A stretch of 16,208 nucleotides of DNA from Cellvibrionales bacterium (GCA_024645065.1 JAHEGP010000044.1:1-16208), one strand, 5' to 3'; shown: positions 1 to 8,744, numbered from the stretch's first letter. The notes: generated by a model not told the origin, from the sequence alone. Program-made: numbers and translations.

Positions 1-1
1 C

Positions 2-424
2 GCGCTGATCATTGGCATTTTTTCCCTGCTGCCGTCCGCCGCAGGGGTCGGCCGCCTTATCGAGCGGCACACGGTCGACAAGTTACCGGTGTATCGCCCT
101 CTCAAGACCCTGTTACAGGCGCTGCTCGGGGCTGAGCAATCCAATGCTTTCAAACCCGCCCTGCTGGCCAGCGACTCGGGGGTGGTAGACCCTGTGTATG
201 TGATTGAAGACAAAGGGGGACCCCGGCTTGTGGTTCTGGTGCCATGGACCCCGGCCTCGTTTGCAGGTTCGCTAAAACTTGTACCCCGGCAGCAACTGAA
301 AATGCTGGATCTCACCCTCGATGAATTCTCACTGTGTATTGGTCACTATGGCGTTGGGATGTCTGAGTTGCTGTCGGAAAACGGTGAATTGCAGCAGCAG
401 GAACGGGACCCGGGCGCCAGTTGA
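2..424 (+). CDS. DUF502-like membrane protein, C-terminal part (5' truncated by window edge)
   Basis: The reading frame is open from base 2 and continues upstream of the window, so about 140 C-terminal residues are visible. A GTG at 89 is in frame but is internal, since the frame before it already reads as plausible family sequence. The visible part starts with the end of a hydrophobic segment, followed by a 'KLPVYRPLKTLLQALLG' stretch. Further on is a strand-rich region with 'VLVPWTPASFAGSLKLVP' and 'LDLTLDEF'. This order resembles the DUF502 family, which has an 'IPLVRSIY..VKQ' stretch, then 'VFVPTTPNPTSG..FVP' and 'LDMSVEDA'. DUF502 proteins are inner-membrane proteins of unknown function. 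The stop is 15 bp before the next gene on the same strand, suggesting co-transcription. The family call rests on remembered motif similarity only. Confidence 0.7.
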   Translation, partial: ALIIGIFSLLPSAAGVGRLIERHTVDKLPVYRPLKTLLQALLGAEQSNAFKPALLASDSGVVDPVYVIEDKGGPRLVVLVPWTPASFAGSLKLVPRQQLKMLDLTLDEFSLCIGHYGVGMSELLSENGELQQQERDPGAS

Positions 425-439
425 ACGCGGACTGAATCG

Positions 440-1102
440 ATGACAGACCTGGCGACCAGCATCGCACCTTTGCTATTGATCGATGTGATCAATCCGGTGT
501 TGTTCGCACTGTTGATTTTTTGTGCGGGAAGCTCTCGGCCTGTTGCCAACAGCAGCGCCCTGCTGCTTGGGCATACGCTTGCCTATCTTATGGTCGGCCT
601 GCTGGCTTCGCTGGGCATCGAGAAACTTGTCCAGCGTCTGGACAACCCGCAACCGGTGGATTTTGTTATCGAGTTTTTGCTGGGACTGGCGTTTTTGTAT
701 GCCGCGCTATCCAGCCGAGACGGGGGTGCTAGTGAGACTCGCACCCCGGAGGGTGATTTGACCCCTGTGGGCTGTCTTGCATACGGGGCCGTCGTCAATT
801 TTTTAGGTGCTCCGTTCGCGCTGCCATACCTCGCGGTTGTCAGTGAAATCATGCAGGCTGACCTATCTACCGCCGGAGCACTGTCGGTGCTGACAGCCTA
901 CAATCTGGTATACGCGCTGCCATTTGCCATGATTCCCGGCCTTATTGCGGTGGTAGGTGATCGCGCCCGGCCGGGGCTGGAAACCATCAATCGCTGGCTT
1001 GAGCGCACGGCCGACATGTTGATGCCCTGGTTGATGCTGGCCCTGGGGCTGTGGCTGCTGGCGGACGTTTACAGCCATATCAGCGGCTTGGGCTCAGGCT
1101 GA
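440..1102 (+). CDS. Six-helix integral membrane protein, GAP/LysE-like
   Basis: This 220-residue protein is almost entirely hydrophobic. Likely membrane segments are near residues 8-28, 40-60, 72-92, 108-132, 143-167 and 195-212. A short polar loop around residues 92-106 separates two halves. The N-terminal 'LLLIDVINPVLFALLI' stretch, with a helix-breaking Asn-Pro, recalls the LysE exporter superfamily. It also recalls the GAP (glycolipid/peptidoglycolipid addressing) proteins, which have the same six-helix size. Both groups are implicated in export of small molecules or lipids, but no substrate can be read here. The ATG at 440 has only a weak ribosome binding site (GGA at about 429). It follows the preceding stop by 15 bp, so translation may depend on the upstream gene. 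A generic membrane protein remains possible. Confidence 0.8.
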   Translation: MTDLATSIAPLLLIDVINPVLFALLIFCAGSSRPVANSSALLLGHTLAYLMVGLLASLGIEKLVQRLDNPQPVDFVIEFLLGLAFLYAALSSRDGGASETRTPEGDLTPVGCLAYGAVVNFLGAPFALPYLAVVSEIMQADLSTAGALSVLTAYNLVYALPFAMIPGLIAVVGDRARPGLETINRWLERTADMLMPWLMLALGLWLLADVYSHISGLGSG

Positions 1103-1160
1103 GAACGGTTCATGCCGCAGGGGTGTTGCCAGTCCAGCACGTACTCGATTGGCCGACGGA

Positions 1161-1188
1161 TTCCCATCGGACCCCCTAATGATAAAAT
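1161..1188 (+). promoter_or_regulatory. Possible sigma-70 promoter for the barrel protein gene
   Basis: TTCCCA (1161-1166) and TAAAAT (1183-1188) are separated by 16 bp. They lie 53 bp before the ATG at 1242, in the 139-bp gap between two co-directional genes. The -10 matches the consensus at 5 of 6 positions and the -35 at 4 of 6. This is a by-eye match only. Confidence 0.3.
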
Positions 1189-1241
1189 TTCTCCATGATG
1201 GTATGGTTTAGCGGCCCACAATAGTTTTGGAGGTCTTTTTG

Positions 1242-2102
1242 ATGAGAAAACGGGTTTCGCTAAGCGACAGAACGAGGTTTAAACGGGAGCAGCGCCTGAG
1301 TTTGGGCTTGATTGTTATGATGGCTTTGGCCGGCCACTCTGCTGCGCAGGAGGGAGAGCAGGACGATGTCTCGAAGGCTCTCGACTCCACCGCTACCCAG
1401 TGGTCGTTTCAATTCGCCTATCAGCTTATGCCCGACTACAAAGATGATATCGTCGACGGCCAGGTCAGGCCCGAGGGCTCTACCGATTTCATCCAGCTGC
1501 GAATAGTCGCCCCGCTTGCCTTCGAAACGTTTACTATTCTGCCTCGACTCACCTTTCGTCATTATGAGAACGCCCAGGGTAAATCGGGATTTGGCAATAC
1601 CGAATTGTTCGGTTTGATTATTCCCAAGAGCTGGGACTGGGGATCTGGCAGAATGGGCCTGGGTCCCCTGATTACTGCGCCGGGAGACGAGGATGTTGCA
1701 AGGGATGAGTGGGGTTACGGGCTGGCAGGAGCGATCGTCAACACTTCCGGTAACTGGTTTTACGGGTTTCTGGCCACGCAATCCTGGAGGTCGGTAGACC
1801 CCCTGGCTCTACCCCCAGGAAAATCAGACAGAAATCCGCTGGGAATTGCGCCTTTCCTGAACTACCAGCTCGGCGACGGCTGGTACGTGGGTAACGGCGA
1901 TATGACGATACGCTACGATTGGGATTCACGCGAGTGGTATGTGCCTATTGGAGTGCGGTTTGGCAAGGTGTTCGTCGGGCCCAGCAGTAGTTGGAATGCG
2001 TATTTCGAGTACCAGACCAGCCTTTTCTACGACGACTATCCCGGCCCGGCGGTAGCCAACTCCTATCGCTTTAACGTGACGTATACGATGCCTGGCCTTT
2101 GA
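1242..2102 (+). CDS. Secreted beta-barrel-like protein, putative outer-membrane porin/transporter
   Basis: This 286-residue protein has a long basic N-terminus (MRKRVSLSDRTRFKREQR), a hydrophobic core (LSLGLIVMMALAG) and a probable signal peptidase I site after HSAA. The mature part is rich in alternating aromatic/polar strands and Gly/Asp turns, such as 'WSFQFAYQLMPDY', 'GSGRMGLGPLITAP' and 'NWFYGFLATQSW'. It ends in a strand-like 'YRFNVTYTM', fitting an outer-membrane beta-barrel. It resembles proteins often annotated as transporters of the phenol-degradation MetA or neuromedin-U-like groups, but no substrate is implied. The ATG at 1242 is chosen because GGAGG at 1229-1233 is well placed. 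An in-frame TTG at 1227 overlaps that site. The gene converges on the AsmA-like gene with a 71-bp gap. Confidence 0.82.
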   Translation: MRKRVSLSDRTRFKREQRLSLGLIVMMALAGHSAAQEGEQDDVSKALDSTATQWSFQFAYQLMPDYKDDIVDGQVRPEGSTDFIQLRIVAPLAFETFTILPRLTFRHYENAQGKSGFGNTELFGLIIPKSWDWGSGRMGLGPLITAPGDEDVARDEWGYGLAGAIVNTSGNWFYGFLATQSWRSVDPLALPPGKSDRNPLGIAPFLNYQLGDGWYVGNGDMTIRYDWDSREWYVPIGVRFGKVFVGPSSSWNAYFEYQTSLFYDDYPGPAVANSYRFNVTYTMPGL

Positions 2103-2141
2103 CTTTGCCCGTGGCGTGGCACCACCAGATTCATCGGGTCT

Positions 2142-2156
2142 GCCTGGGTGCCAGGC
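2142..2156. other. Short hairpin between convergent genes
   Basis: GCCTGG (2142-2147) and CCAGGC (2151-2156) form a 6-bp stem with a 3-nt loop, in the gap between two converging genes. No T-run follows on either strand, so it is at best a weak or factor-assisted terminator. Confidence 0.25.
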
Positions 2157-2173
2157 GGATCGGGGGATGCTCT

Positions 2174-5100
2174 TCAAGGCGCTTTTTTGTTCGCTTGTGG
2201 GCCACTTTGCAGCTGTGTCGAAATATGGCCCGGCAACGATATGGTGTTCTGTATCAGCTGCCACGGGTAGTTAACCAGATCCTGGGCTGCGCTATTGCTG
2301 ACCGTCGGATTCTGCAAATCGCCCGACACCTTCAGGGTAATGGTGGGTTGTTTCTCGTCCCCGACCAGAAGGAAGCCAATCACCGGGATACGACCCACAC
2401 TTTTCCTCAGGCCGCTGATTAGATTGAACGTCATGTCGGTGGTGTTCTTGTTCAGGTCCATTATCCCGATGCCCCTGATGTCGAGCTCACTGGAATCGAT
2501 AACCATCGACTTCAGATCCACCACACCGTGTCGGTAAACCGCCTCCAGGTAGGCTTCCCGCGCCGGCAGGCCCCGGCGGTGGTAGTCGGGGGGGTTGAAG
2601 GTCAGCAGACCCGGCAGGGTGTTGATAAATGCCAACATATTGTTGAGGGTCTTGTAATCCTTGATGATCGTATTTTGAATGCGCACTGCGGCGCGCAGCT
2701 CATCGAGATCGCCGTCAGCGCGGAACTCCACGGTACCACCCTCAAAATCAGCCAGGGTTACAAAGTTGGTTAGTACCGAGATATCCAGGCCTTTACCTGC
2801 GAAACTGACACGGCCATCGGCATAATCGAGCGCGGAGATACCGGCGCCATAGTAAAACTTGGCGCTAGCCCTGCCGTTTTTGTAGCTTGCAAAAAACTCA
2901 TCCACTGGTGTGCGGCGAATATCGTCCAGCGCGATAAAGCTGTTGCGGGCGTATAAATCGACTGTCATTTCATTGCCCGGGGCAGTGGCACGCCGTTTCT
3001 TTATGGCGGGCGGTGCTTTACCGGCAGCGCCGGGGCTATTGAGAGCGTCGAAAATATCGGTCATTGCAGCAACACTAAAGCCGACGTCCACGGTTTCAAT
3101 GTCGATTTTGTCTCCCCACTTCAGCTGCACCTTGCGGTTAATGGTGAGGTGACCCTGTCCTTCCTCGTAGCTCCCTGAAAAACGATAGTCCTGGATGCGC
3201 CGGTGGTCCGGCCCCATTAACAAGCCTAATGGAAATCTCAATTGGCCACGTATTTCATAGGGGGTTCCACCGGTTGCGGAACTTACATGCAGTTCACCAC
3301 GAGTGATTTGTAGCTGCTGCATTAGTGGAGACAAGGTATAGAGCCGGCTGAAATCGTCTATATCGGCTGACCAGCTACCGTTCCCGCTGCGGGAGAATAT
3401 CGCGCCCAATTGAGGAATTCCGATTGTTAGCCGCCCGACCTTGCGGGCGATGCTAAGGCTGATGCTGCGCTCTGCGTCGAATATCGTTGTACCAGCCTTA
3501 TCCCGCAGCACGAGCTCGTGAAGCTGCAAAGCCCCCTTGCCAGTGGCGAAATTTATCCGTCCCTGCAAACCCGCGGTAGTTCCCTGTGCGATTTCGAAGC
3601 CGCTTTTCTGGATAAGCAATTCATTGTTGCCGTACTGCAGCCTGGTCGGTTGCACCTTGATAGCGGTACCATCCAGCGACAAATGGATCGGCGCAGTGCT
3701 GGCTGCCGTAATTTTGCTACCCACTTCCAGCGCAATGTCCGTATTGGCGGCTTGAGTCAATGTCAGCCGATCGGTTTCCAGGCTATCCACCGCGATATTC
3801 AGCCTGGCATACGGTAACTGCGCCTGGTACCGGCCGCTAATTCGAGCACCCAACCCGGGTTCGATTGCCACACTAACATTCTCGAGGCTGCCGGACAGGC
3901 TATCGGGATCAAAAGGCGTGGAAAAGGCGCCCACGGCTATCGACAGGTCGCGGTGCCGCCAGTTTGAGGGCGGCACGTCGATGCTATCGCCTTCATCACT
4001 GAAATGGTAAGAGAGCCTCAAGGGCTGTGCGGTGTTGGCAAGCAAAACCAGCTGCGACTCCGGATTTTGCCAATGGAATTTGTCAACGGCGATAACCAGG
4101 TCACCCTCGCCCTTGTCGAGGTCGAACTCGCCGGTTATACCCGCCGAAATCAGCGAGCCCAGAGCGACATCAAGTTGCTCGAAAACAAGAGTCTTTTTTT
4201 CGAGGGCAATGTCGAGCCCGGCGACATCCAACTGTTGCCCGCCGACCCCAAGCACGGTTTCGCCGGCGGAAAAACGCCCATCGGCCGCAACGTCGCCGGT
4301 ATCCAGGTCGATACGCAGGGTCAGGTCGACATCGGTCAGCCCCCGGGTTTGTTGCACAGGGAAGGGGATACCATAGTGCTGCAACAGGGTGATGATGCCC
4401 CCCGATGCCTGGGCGCGGGTGCGCAGGTACAACGACAGGATTGTCTGGTCGTCGTTGAAGTCCAGCTCGACGTAGGTGTCTCCGGTGTCCTGACCATAGA
4501 AAGTGGCTTCACGGGGCTCGATCCGCAGCACGCCTCGCTCGAACACCAGCCTGGTTTGTGCCGCCAGCACCGGCTCCAGGCCCTCGGCGAAGGTGTACCG
4601 CGCGTCATCGATCAATGCCTCCGCGTTCAATGACTGCAGTAATTGCTCGGGCTCATCGTAGGGCACGGTGCCCCTGAAGTTCTTTAGTTGAATTTGGCGG
4701 GCGCTAAGGTAATCGATAATCCAGGGGTCGATGGTGGGTCCCAGCTTAAGCAGCCTCACCACCGGCTCGATATCGGTTATCGGGGCGCCGCTGGCGCCCT
4801 CGAAACCAAGCTGTTCCTCATCGGCCTGCAGTCGTATGTCGAGGGCCAGCGTATCCGCTAACAGCACATCGAGCTGTGCTTCGAGTAGCACCGCTGCGGT
4901 ATCGATATTGACATCGCCGCTGAGCTCGAGACCCTGTTCGTCCAGGCGCAGGTGCTCGATATCCAGCAGCAGGTTTTCACTATCGCTATCGAGCAAGATG
5001 AGCACATCGGCGCCGGGGCCCTGCAGGGCCAGCTTTCCGGCGCCGTCTTCCCGATAGCGGAATTGTGCGGTCACGTCATCAACCGTGATATTGCGAATAT

Positions 5101-5425
5101 CGACGCTACCGAAGAGTTTCTTCAGGTATTTCATGCCGGTTAGGGCTTGCTTGAAGACGGCCGGGTCAAACAGGTCCCCGGGCTTTGATGTATCCTCGCC
5201 GTCGCCGCCTGCACTAAGGATTTGGGCACCACCGACATCCAGCTGCAGCTTGCCATCGAGCTGCAGATGCAGCTTTTCCAGCTGGAAGTTGGCGAGGTTT
5301 ATCTGGTCGATGTCGATGCCGCGCAGCAGCAATACGGCGAGCAGGACGATCAATGCGAGCATGGCCAGTGCTGAGCCCAGCAGGAACTTGAGCGCCAATC
5401 CCCTCGGCCAGTTCATGGGTGCCAT
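2174..5425 (-). CDS. AsmA-like / YhdP-type envelope protein (DUF3971-like)
   Basis: This protein has about 1083 residues. One N-terminal membrane anchor lies near residues 10-34 (LALKFLLGSALAMLALIVLL...). A very long repetitive beta-strand periplasmic region follows. A DUF3971-like stretch lies around residues 225-260, including 'DPWIIDYLSARQIQLKNFRG'. The C-terminus looks like an AsmA_2 domain ('VTLADFEGGTVEFRADGDL', 'AREAYLEAVYRHGVVDLKS', 'GRIPVIGFLLVG', 'LKVSGDLQNPTV'). Known AsmA/YhdP/TamB-clan proteins bridge inner and outer membranes and carry phospholipids; that role is inferred here. The frame is open upstream to a GTG at 5515, but I prefer the ATG at 5425 (or 5416). The residues before it are not family-like, and a TATACT sequence that could be a -10 element lies inside the extension. 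No strong ribosome site precedes either ATG. It stands alone, divergent from lemA. Confidence 0.88.
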   Translation of the reverse strand: MAPMNWPRGLALKFLLGSALAMLALIVLLAVLLLRGIDIDQINLANFQLEKLHLQLDGKLQLDVGGAQILSAGGDGEDTSKPGDLFDPAVFKQALTGMKYLKKLFGSVDIRNITVDDVTAQFRYREDGAGKLALQGPGADVLILLDSDSENLLLDIEHLRLDEQGLELSGDVNIDTAAVLLEAQLDVLLADTLALDIRLQADEEQLGFEGASGAPITDIEPVVRLLKLGPTIDPWIIDYLSARQIQLKNFRGTVPYDEPEQLLQSLNAEALIDDARYTFAEGLEPVLAAQTRLVFERGVLRIEPREATFYGQDTGDTYVELDFNDDQTILSLYLRTRAQASGGIITLLQHYGIPFPVQQTRGLTDVDLTLRIDLDTGDVAADGRFSAGETVLGVGGQQLDVAGLDIALEKKTLVFEQLDVALGSLISAGITGEFDLDKGEGDLVIAVDKFHWQNPESQLVLLANTAQPLRLSYHFSDEGDSIDVPPSNWRHRDLSIAVGAFSTPFDPDSLSGSLENVSVAIEPGLGARISGRYQAQLPYARLNIAVDSLETDRLTLTQAANTDIALEVGSKITAASTAPIHLSLDGTAIKVQPTRLQYGNNELLIQKSGFEIAQGTTAGLQGRINFATGKGALQLHELVLRDKAGTTIFDAERSISLSIARKVGRLTIGIPQLGAIFSRSGNGSWSADIDDFSRLYTLSPLMQQLQITRGELHVSSATGGTPYEIRGQLRFPLGLLMGPDHRRIQDYRFSGSYEEGQGHLTINRKVQLKWGDKIDIETVDVGFSVAAMTDIFDALNSPGAAGKAPPAIKKRRATAPGNEMTVDLYARNSFIALDDIRRTPVDEFFASYKNGRASAKFYYGAGISALDYADGRVSFAGKGLDISVLTNFVTLADFEGGTVEFRADGDLDELRAAVRIQNTIIKDYKTLNNMLAFINTLPGLLTFNPPDYHRRGLPAREAYLEAVYRHGVVDLKSMVIDSSELDIRGIGIMDLNKNTTDMTFNLISGLRKSVGRIPVIGFLLVGDEKQPTITLKVSGDLQNPTVSNSAAQDLVNYPWQLIQNTISLPGHISTQLQSGPQANKKAP

Positions 5426-5657
5426 CAGGCGGGTGCAATGATTTGGATGCTGTGGGTATGACTCACGGTGAGGCTCCGAATCCGCAAAGTATGAAAAAGT
5501 ATACCGAAAAAGCACCCAACAATCTTATCCGGACCCACCCCTTTGGCTGCCGCTGCTATTCATCTGGATGGCTGAACCGGCGCTTTACGCCATGATCGAT
5601 CCAGGTGTAAGCTCAGTCACAGATAAACACGCTGAGTCGAGACGGGAGCAATGCACG

Positions 5658-6206
5658 ATGGGAGAATTTTGGCCGGTATTCATTTTTCTTGGGATTTTCG
5701 TGACTCTGATCCTGGTCGGTATGTACAACAAATTTATTAAGTACCGCAATACCATCGAAGAGCAGTGGAGCGGAATCGAGGTGGCGTTGCGGCGGCGCTT
5801 TAACCTGTTGCCGAATGTCGTCAAGGTGGTCGGTGGCTATGCCCAGCACGAGGCCGGTACCTTATCCAAAGTGACAGCGCAGCGAATCGATGATACCGAC
5901 AAGGATCACAGGGCCCAGGAAGAAAGAGAGATTTCGCGCTCGTTGAACCAGATCATGGCGGTCGCAGAAGCCTATCCGGAGCTGCGTGCCAGCGAAAACT
6001 ACCTGAATCTGCAAGATGCACTGAACCAGGTTGAGCTGGAGATATTGCAGGCGCGTCGCGGATACAACTCGGCGGTGCGGAAATATAACACCCACGTGCA
6101 ATCGTTCCCGAGCAATATCATGGCGAAAATATTCGATTTCAGGAATGCGGAATACTTCGAGCTGGAGTTGGCCACCCAGCGTGAAATACCTGCGCTTGAA
6201 ATATGA
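5658..6206 (+). CDS. lemA: LemA family protein
   Basis: This 182-residue protein has a single N-terminal membrane segment (about residues 6-24). The characteristic LemA helical core follows: 'YNKFIKYRNTIEEQWSGIEVALRRRFNLLPNVV', then a long helical hairpin, 'QARRGYNSAVRKYN' and 'FPSNIMAKIFDFR'. The size and topology are usual for LemA. The family forms helical bundles anchored in the membrane with a largely periplasmic body, and its molecular role is poorly defined. The ATG at 5658 has GGGAG at 5644-5648 at good spacing. The frame extends to an ATG at 5568, but those 30 residues are not LemA-like. It often neighbours TPM-domain genes; none is visible here. Instead it faces the three-gene operon ending at 6318, whose last protein carries a Gly-rich tail. 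Confidence 0.95.
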   Translation: MGEFWPVFIFLGIFVTLILVGMYNKFIKYRNTIEEQWSGIEVALRRRFNLLPNVVKVVGGYAQHEAGTLSKVTAQRIDDTDKDHRAQEEREISRSLNQIMAVAEAYPELRASENYLNLQDALNQVELEILQARRGYNSAVRKYNTHVQSFPSNIMAKIFDFRNAEYFELELATQREIPALEI

Positions 6207-6284
6207 ACTAGCGCTGCGCCTGGCGGGGTTGCCGCAGCGTCGGCCGGGAACGTTGTTAACTAACGCGTGTTGCTGGCAGCAAGA

Positions 6285-6315
6285 GCTTGTCGGCGCGGGC
6301 CGCTTCCCGACAAGC
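6285..6315. terminator. Inverted repeat between convergent lemA and coiled-coil gene
   Basis: A perfect 9-bp stem, GCTTGTCGG (6285-6293) and CCGACAAGC (6307-6315), encloses a GC-rich 13-nt loop. It starts 2 bp beyond the minus-strand stop codon and 78 bp after the lemA stop. Its location suits a shared bidirectional terminator. However, neither side has a T-run, so it is not a classical intrinsic terminator. Confidence 0.4.
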
Positions 6316-6317
6316 GA

Positions 6318-7829
6318 CTAAAAGCCCCCACCCGTACGAAAGCCGCCGCCACCCCCGGGGCCGCCACCGCCACCGAAAATGCCACCGCCACCGAGGCCGC
6401 CACCACCACCGAGGCCGCCACCGCCGCCAAAAATGCCGCCTCCGCCAAGGCCACGCCCGCCGATACCGCCACCACCGCGGCTGTAACCGCCGCCCCAGAC
6501 GGTGCCGCGGCCAAAGCCGCCGGAGCCAAAGTGAGGGTTTGAGCGCCCGCTTCTATGGCGCTGCTGCCTGTTTAGCACATCCCACAGCGAGTCGCTCTTC
6601 ATCGAGCCATTGAGCACGTTGTTGAGCACCATGCCAATCATCGCGCCGTCTGAATACGCGGCTCTCGGGTTATCGTAGCGACGTCGCTTGAACTCTTTAC
6701 GCATCTCTTCCAGCTCCTTCAGGCGCTGGTGATGCAGTTGCAGGGACTCCTCGACAGCGTCGATGGTTTTTTCCAGTGATCGCCTTTCACCCTCGGTGTC
6801 GATCATCTGGTTTACTATCATGTCGTCTTCCGGGTACGGTGTCGCCAATGCCCCCTCGCGCAGCTCGCGCAGGTCGTCCCGGGACATCTCTGAACTGAGG
6901 TAGTCCACCACTGCCTGGTAACTCTTGTCGCGGCCAACCGCGAAGCGCTGCTTGCGCTCCAGTAGCTCCTTGTACAGCGCCTCGCTCTCATCGATGCTCT
7001 TGTCGATGTCGTCCAGTAACTGTTGCTCGTGTTTCAGGGCGTCTTCCATTGCAACCACGCCATCTTCAACCCTGGCCTGCTGGTCGATCTCCCGGAGTCG
7101 CTGGTATTCACTTTCAGCGCGCTGCTTTGAGCGCTCGGCATGTTCGCGCAGCCGCAGCGGGATCTCTCTCAGCCGCGCGTAATTGGTGTGCGCGTCGGTA
7201 TAGCCGATGCGCCTGGCCACCCGGCCGTCGAGCCATCTTGTCAGCGGGTTGGCTCGATACTCGCTGGTCCCGTATTTACGGTCCCATAAGTAGGTAAACA
7301 GTTTGTCCTCGCGGTAGGACTGCCCTTTTTCCTCTTGCTCCTGCTCGCGGCGCGTCGCTTTTTCATCGGCATGAAGTGCAATACGATCCGCCTCCCGGGC
7401 CTTTTTCCGTTGCTCACGGTAGGCGGGGTCGTTGTCCAGCCGCTCCTGGGTATTCGCTTCGCCAGCATCCAGCGCAGTTGCAGCCTCTTCCAGCGCATCC
7501 ACCTGGCGGCTGCGTTGTTGTTGCAGGGCCTCCTGCTGTTCTTCATGGCGCGCAATCTGCTGGTCCAGCTCCTGGGCTTCCTGCTTGCGCTTTTTCAGTA
7601 ATGCCATTACGCGATGTTCAGATTCATCGAAGGCCGACAGCACTGAACCGGAAGCTAGGTAGTCGATGCGCTGGCGCGCCAGCGCGCGAAGATTTTCCAG
7701 GGAAGTTTTGTCGATTTCGAGTCGCTGGTCGCCCAGGGTGGTCAGTTTATGTTCCGCCAGCTTGATTTTCTCTTGCTGTTCGTGCAGGGCGGCTTCAATC
7801 GAGCCCAGCGTTTGACGTCCGGATATCAT
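6318..7829 (-). CDS. Long coiled-coil protein with Gly-rich C-terminal tail
   Basis: I do not recognise a named family. The 503 residues divide in two. Residues 1 to about 425 are highly charged and heptad-like, rich in Glu, Arg, Gln and Leu, and predicted to form extended coiled coils. Around residues 360-410 is 'LEEMRKEFKRRRYDNPRAAYSDGAMIGMVLNNVL', which could be a small globular or interaction segment. Residues about 427-503 are a Gly-rich tail. No signal peptide or membrane helix is visible, so it looks cytoplasmic unless recruited by partners. The ATG at 7829 follows AAAGGTG and is 9 bp after the stop of the upstream gene, making it the last gene of a three-gene operon. Gly-rich tails occur on TPM proteins that accompany LemA; here the tail sits on a different scaffold. 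Confidence 0.85.
   Translation of the reverse strand: MISGRQTLGSIEAALHEQQEKIKLAEHKLTTLGDQRLEIDKTSLENLRALARQRIDYLASGSVLSAFDESEHRVMALLKKRKQEAQELDQQIARHEEQQEALQQQRSRQVDALEEAATALDAGEANTQERLDNDPAYREQRKKAREADRIALHADEKATRREQEQEEKGQSYREDKLFTYLWDRKYGTSEYRANPLTRWLDGRVARRIGYTDAHTNYARLREIPLRLREHAERSKQRAESEYQRLREIDQQARVEDGVVAMEDALKHEQQLLDDIDKSIDESEALYKELLERKQRFAVGRDKSYQAVVDYLSSEMSRDDLRELREGALATPYPEDDMIVNQMIDTEGERRSLEKTIDAVEESLQLHHQRLKELEEMRKEFKRRRYDNPRAAYSDGAMIGMVLNNVLNGSMKSDSLWDVLNRQQRHRSGRSNPHFGSGGFGRGTVWGGGYSRGGGGIGGRGLGGGGIFGGGGGLGGGGGLGGGGIFGGGGGPGGGGGFRTGGGF
6324..6480 (-). repeat. Low-complexity Gly-codon repeat (Gly-rich tail)
   Basis: The plus strand is an almost uninterrupted GCC/ACC triplet array. 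On the minus strand it encodes a glycine-rich tail. Within it the block GGGGIFGGGGG occurs twice, separated by an LGGGGGL-type linker, which suggests internal duplication. Such arrays are prone to slippage, so exact length may vary between strains or be misassembled. Confidence 0.85.
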
Positions 7830-7838
7830 AGGTCACCT

Positions 7839-8744
7839 TTACCAGTTGGTGATTGCTGCGCCGCTAGTGGGGAACGTGTAGTCGGGTTCAAGGTCTCCGC
7901 GTTGCTTAACCCCAAAACGATTGTCCTGAATAATGCCATCGTCCTGCTTATCGGCCGCGATTTGATTAAATAATGACTCGTCAACCCGAACACCCCACTG
8001 GCTCACTCGCGATGTCTTGCCGGTTTCCTCGTCGATTACCTTGACCTGAACTGGTTGACCGCTCCTGTCTATGGCTTCCACAATCACATAATAGTTGCGT
8101 GCGCTCTCATTGAGATTGGGGACCCGCCACACACCCGAGCGCTCTCCGGGCTTGTTGACGATGCGCACGGTATAGGTCCGCTCGAGCTCGTCACGCAGTT
8201 CTGTCATCGCCGCGAGCGCCGCCTCGGCGGCTTCTGTATCGCCCTTGCGGATAGAGCCCTGGGCCTGCAGGAAAAGTGCCCTGGCAGTGTCGTTGGCCTG
8301 CTCATCACTGGACACCGCGATGACCTGGTCGCGCATGGCCGCCAGTTGCGATGGCAGCTGGGCTCGGGGGCCGACTACGGCGAAGTAGTAAGCGGCGGCG
8401 CCGATGGCAAGCGCGCCAATTGCTGCCAGCGCCCATTTGCCCCAGCGGTCCCGGGAAACGTAGATGTTGGCCAGAGAAGTACCCAGGCCAGGTCCCGGTG
8501 GGCTGTAGACGAAGCGCTCTTCCTTGAGCGCCTGCACGCCTTCCTCAAGGATGCGGTCGGAAACCTCGATACCCTGTGCCGTGTATATCTTGCGCAGGCG
8601 CTCCATCATCACCTGGTCGCGCTCATCCGCCGCGAGCTCCTGGTCAACCAGCTTACGCCGGTGCCGCAGGGTGTCGACCACATCCATGGCCAGCATGACC
8701 TCGTCAAGCGGCTGCTTGGTCAGGTTGCTGCTCGGGTCGCTCAT
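7839..8744 (-). CDS. Single-pass membrane protein, DUF6384-like
   Basis: This 301-residue protein starts with a conserved-looking cytoplasmic helical domain: 'QPLDEVMLAMDVVDTLRHR', 'ADERDQVMMERLRKIYTAQGIEV' and 'EGVQALKEERFVY'. One membrane helix follows at about 102-124 (WGKWALAAIGALAIGAAAYY). Then comes a coiled segment (about 130-190) and a beta-rich C-terminal domain with 'WRVPNLNESARNYYVIVEAID'. The N-terminal pattern matches what I remember of DUF6384, a family of unknown function. With the N-terminal domain inside, the C-terminal domain would be periplasmic. The start codon overlaps the previous stop as ATGA (8741-8744), indicating translational coupling. Confidence 0.85.
   Translation of the reverse strand: MSDPSSNLTKQPLDEVMLAMDVVDTLRHRRKLVDQELAADERDQVMMERLRKIYTAQGIEVSDRILEEGVQALKEERFVYSPPGPGLGTSLANIYVSRDRWGKWALAAIGALAIGAAAYYFAVVGPRAQLPSQLAAMRDQVIAVSSDEQANDTARALFLQAQGSIRKGDTEAAEAALAAMTELRDELERTYTVRIVNKPGERSGVWRVPNLNESARNYYVIVEAIDRSGQPVQVKVIDEETGKTSRVSQWGVRVDESLFNQIAADKQDDGIIQDNRFGVKQRGDLEPDYTFPTSGAAITNW

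Noticed and set aside
3518..4633. Several long plus-strand open frames, including 4004-4633 (209 codons)
   Set aside because: They lie antisense to the AsmA-like gene, whose own frame reads as a continuous family-like protein; GC-rich coding creates such shadows.
5568..5657. Upstream extension of LemA to the ATG at 5568
   Set aside because: The 30 added residues are not LemA-like and the ATG at 5658 has a well-placed GGGAG.
6324..6480. CRISPR or tandem DNA repeat array
   Set aside because: Units are degenerate triplets in a coding frame (Gly codons), with no spacers of constant length.
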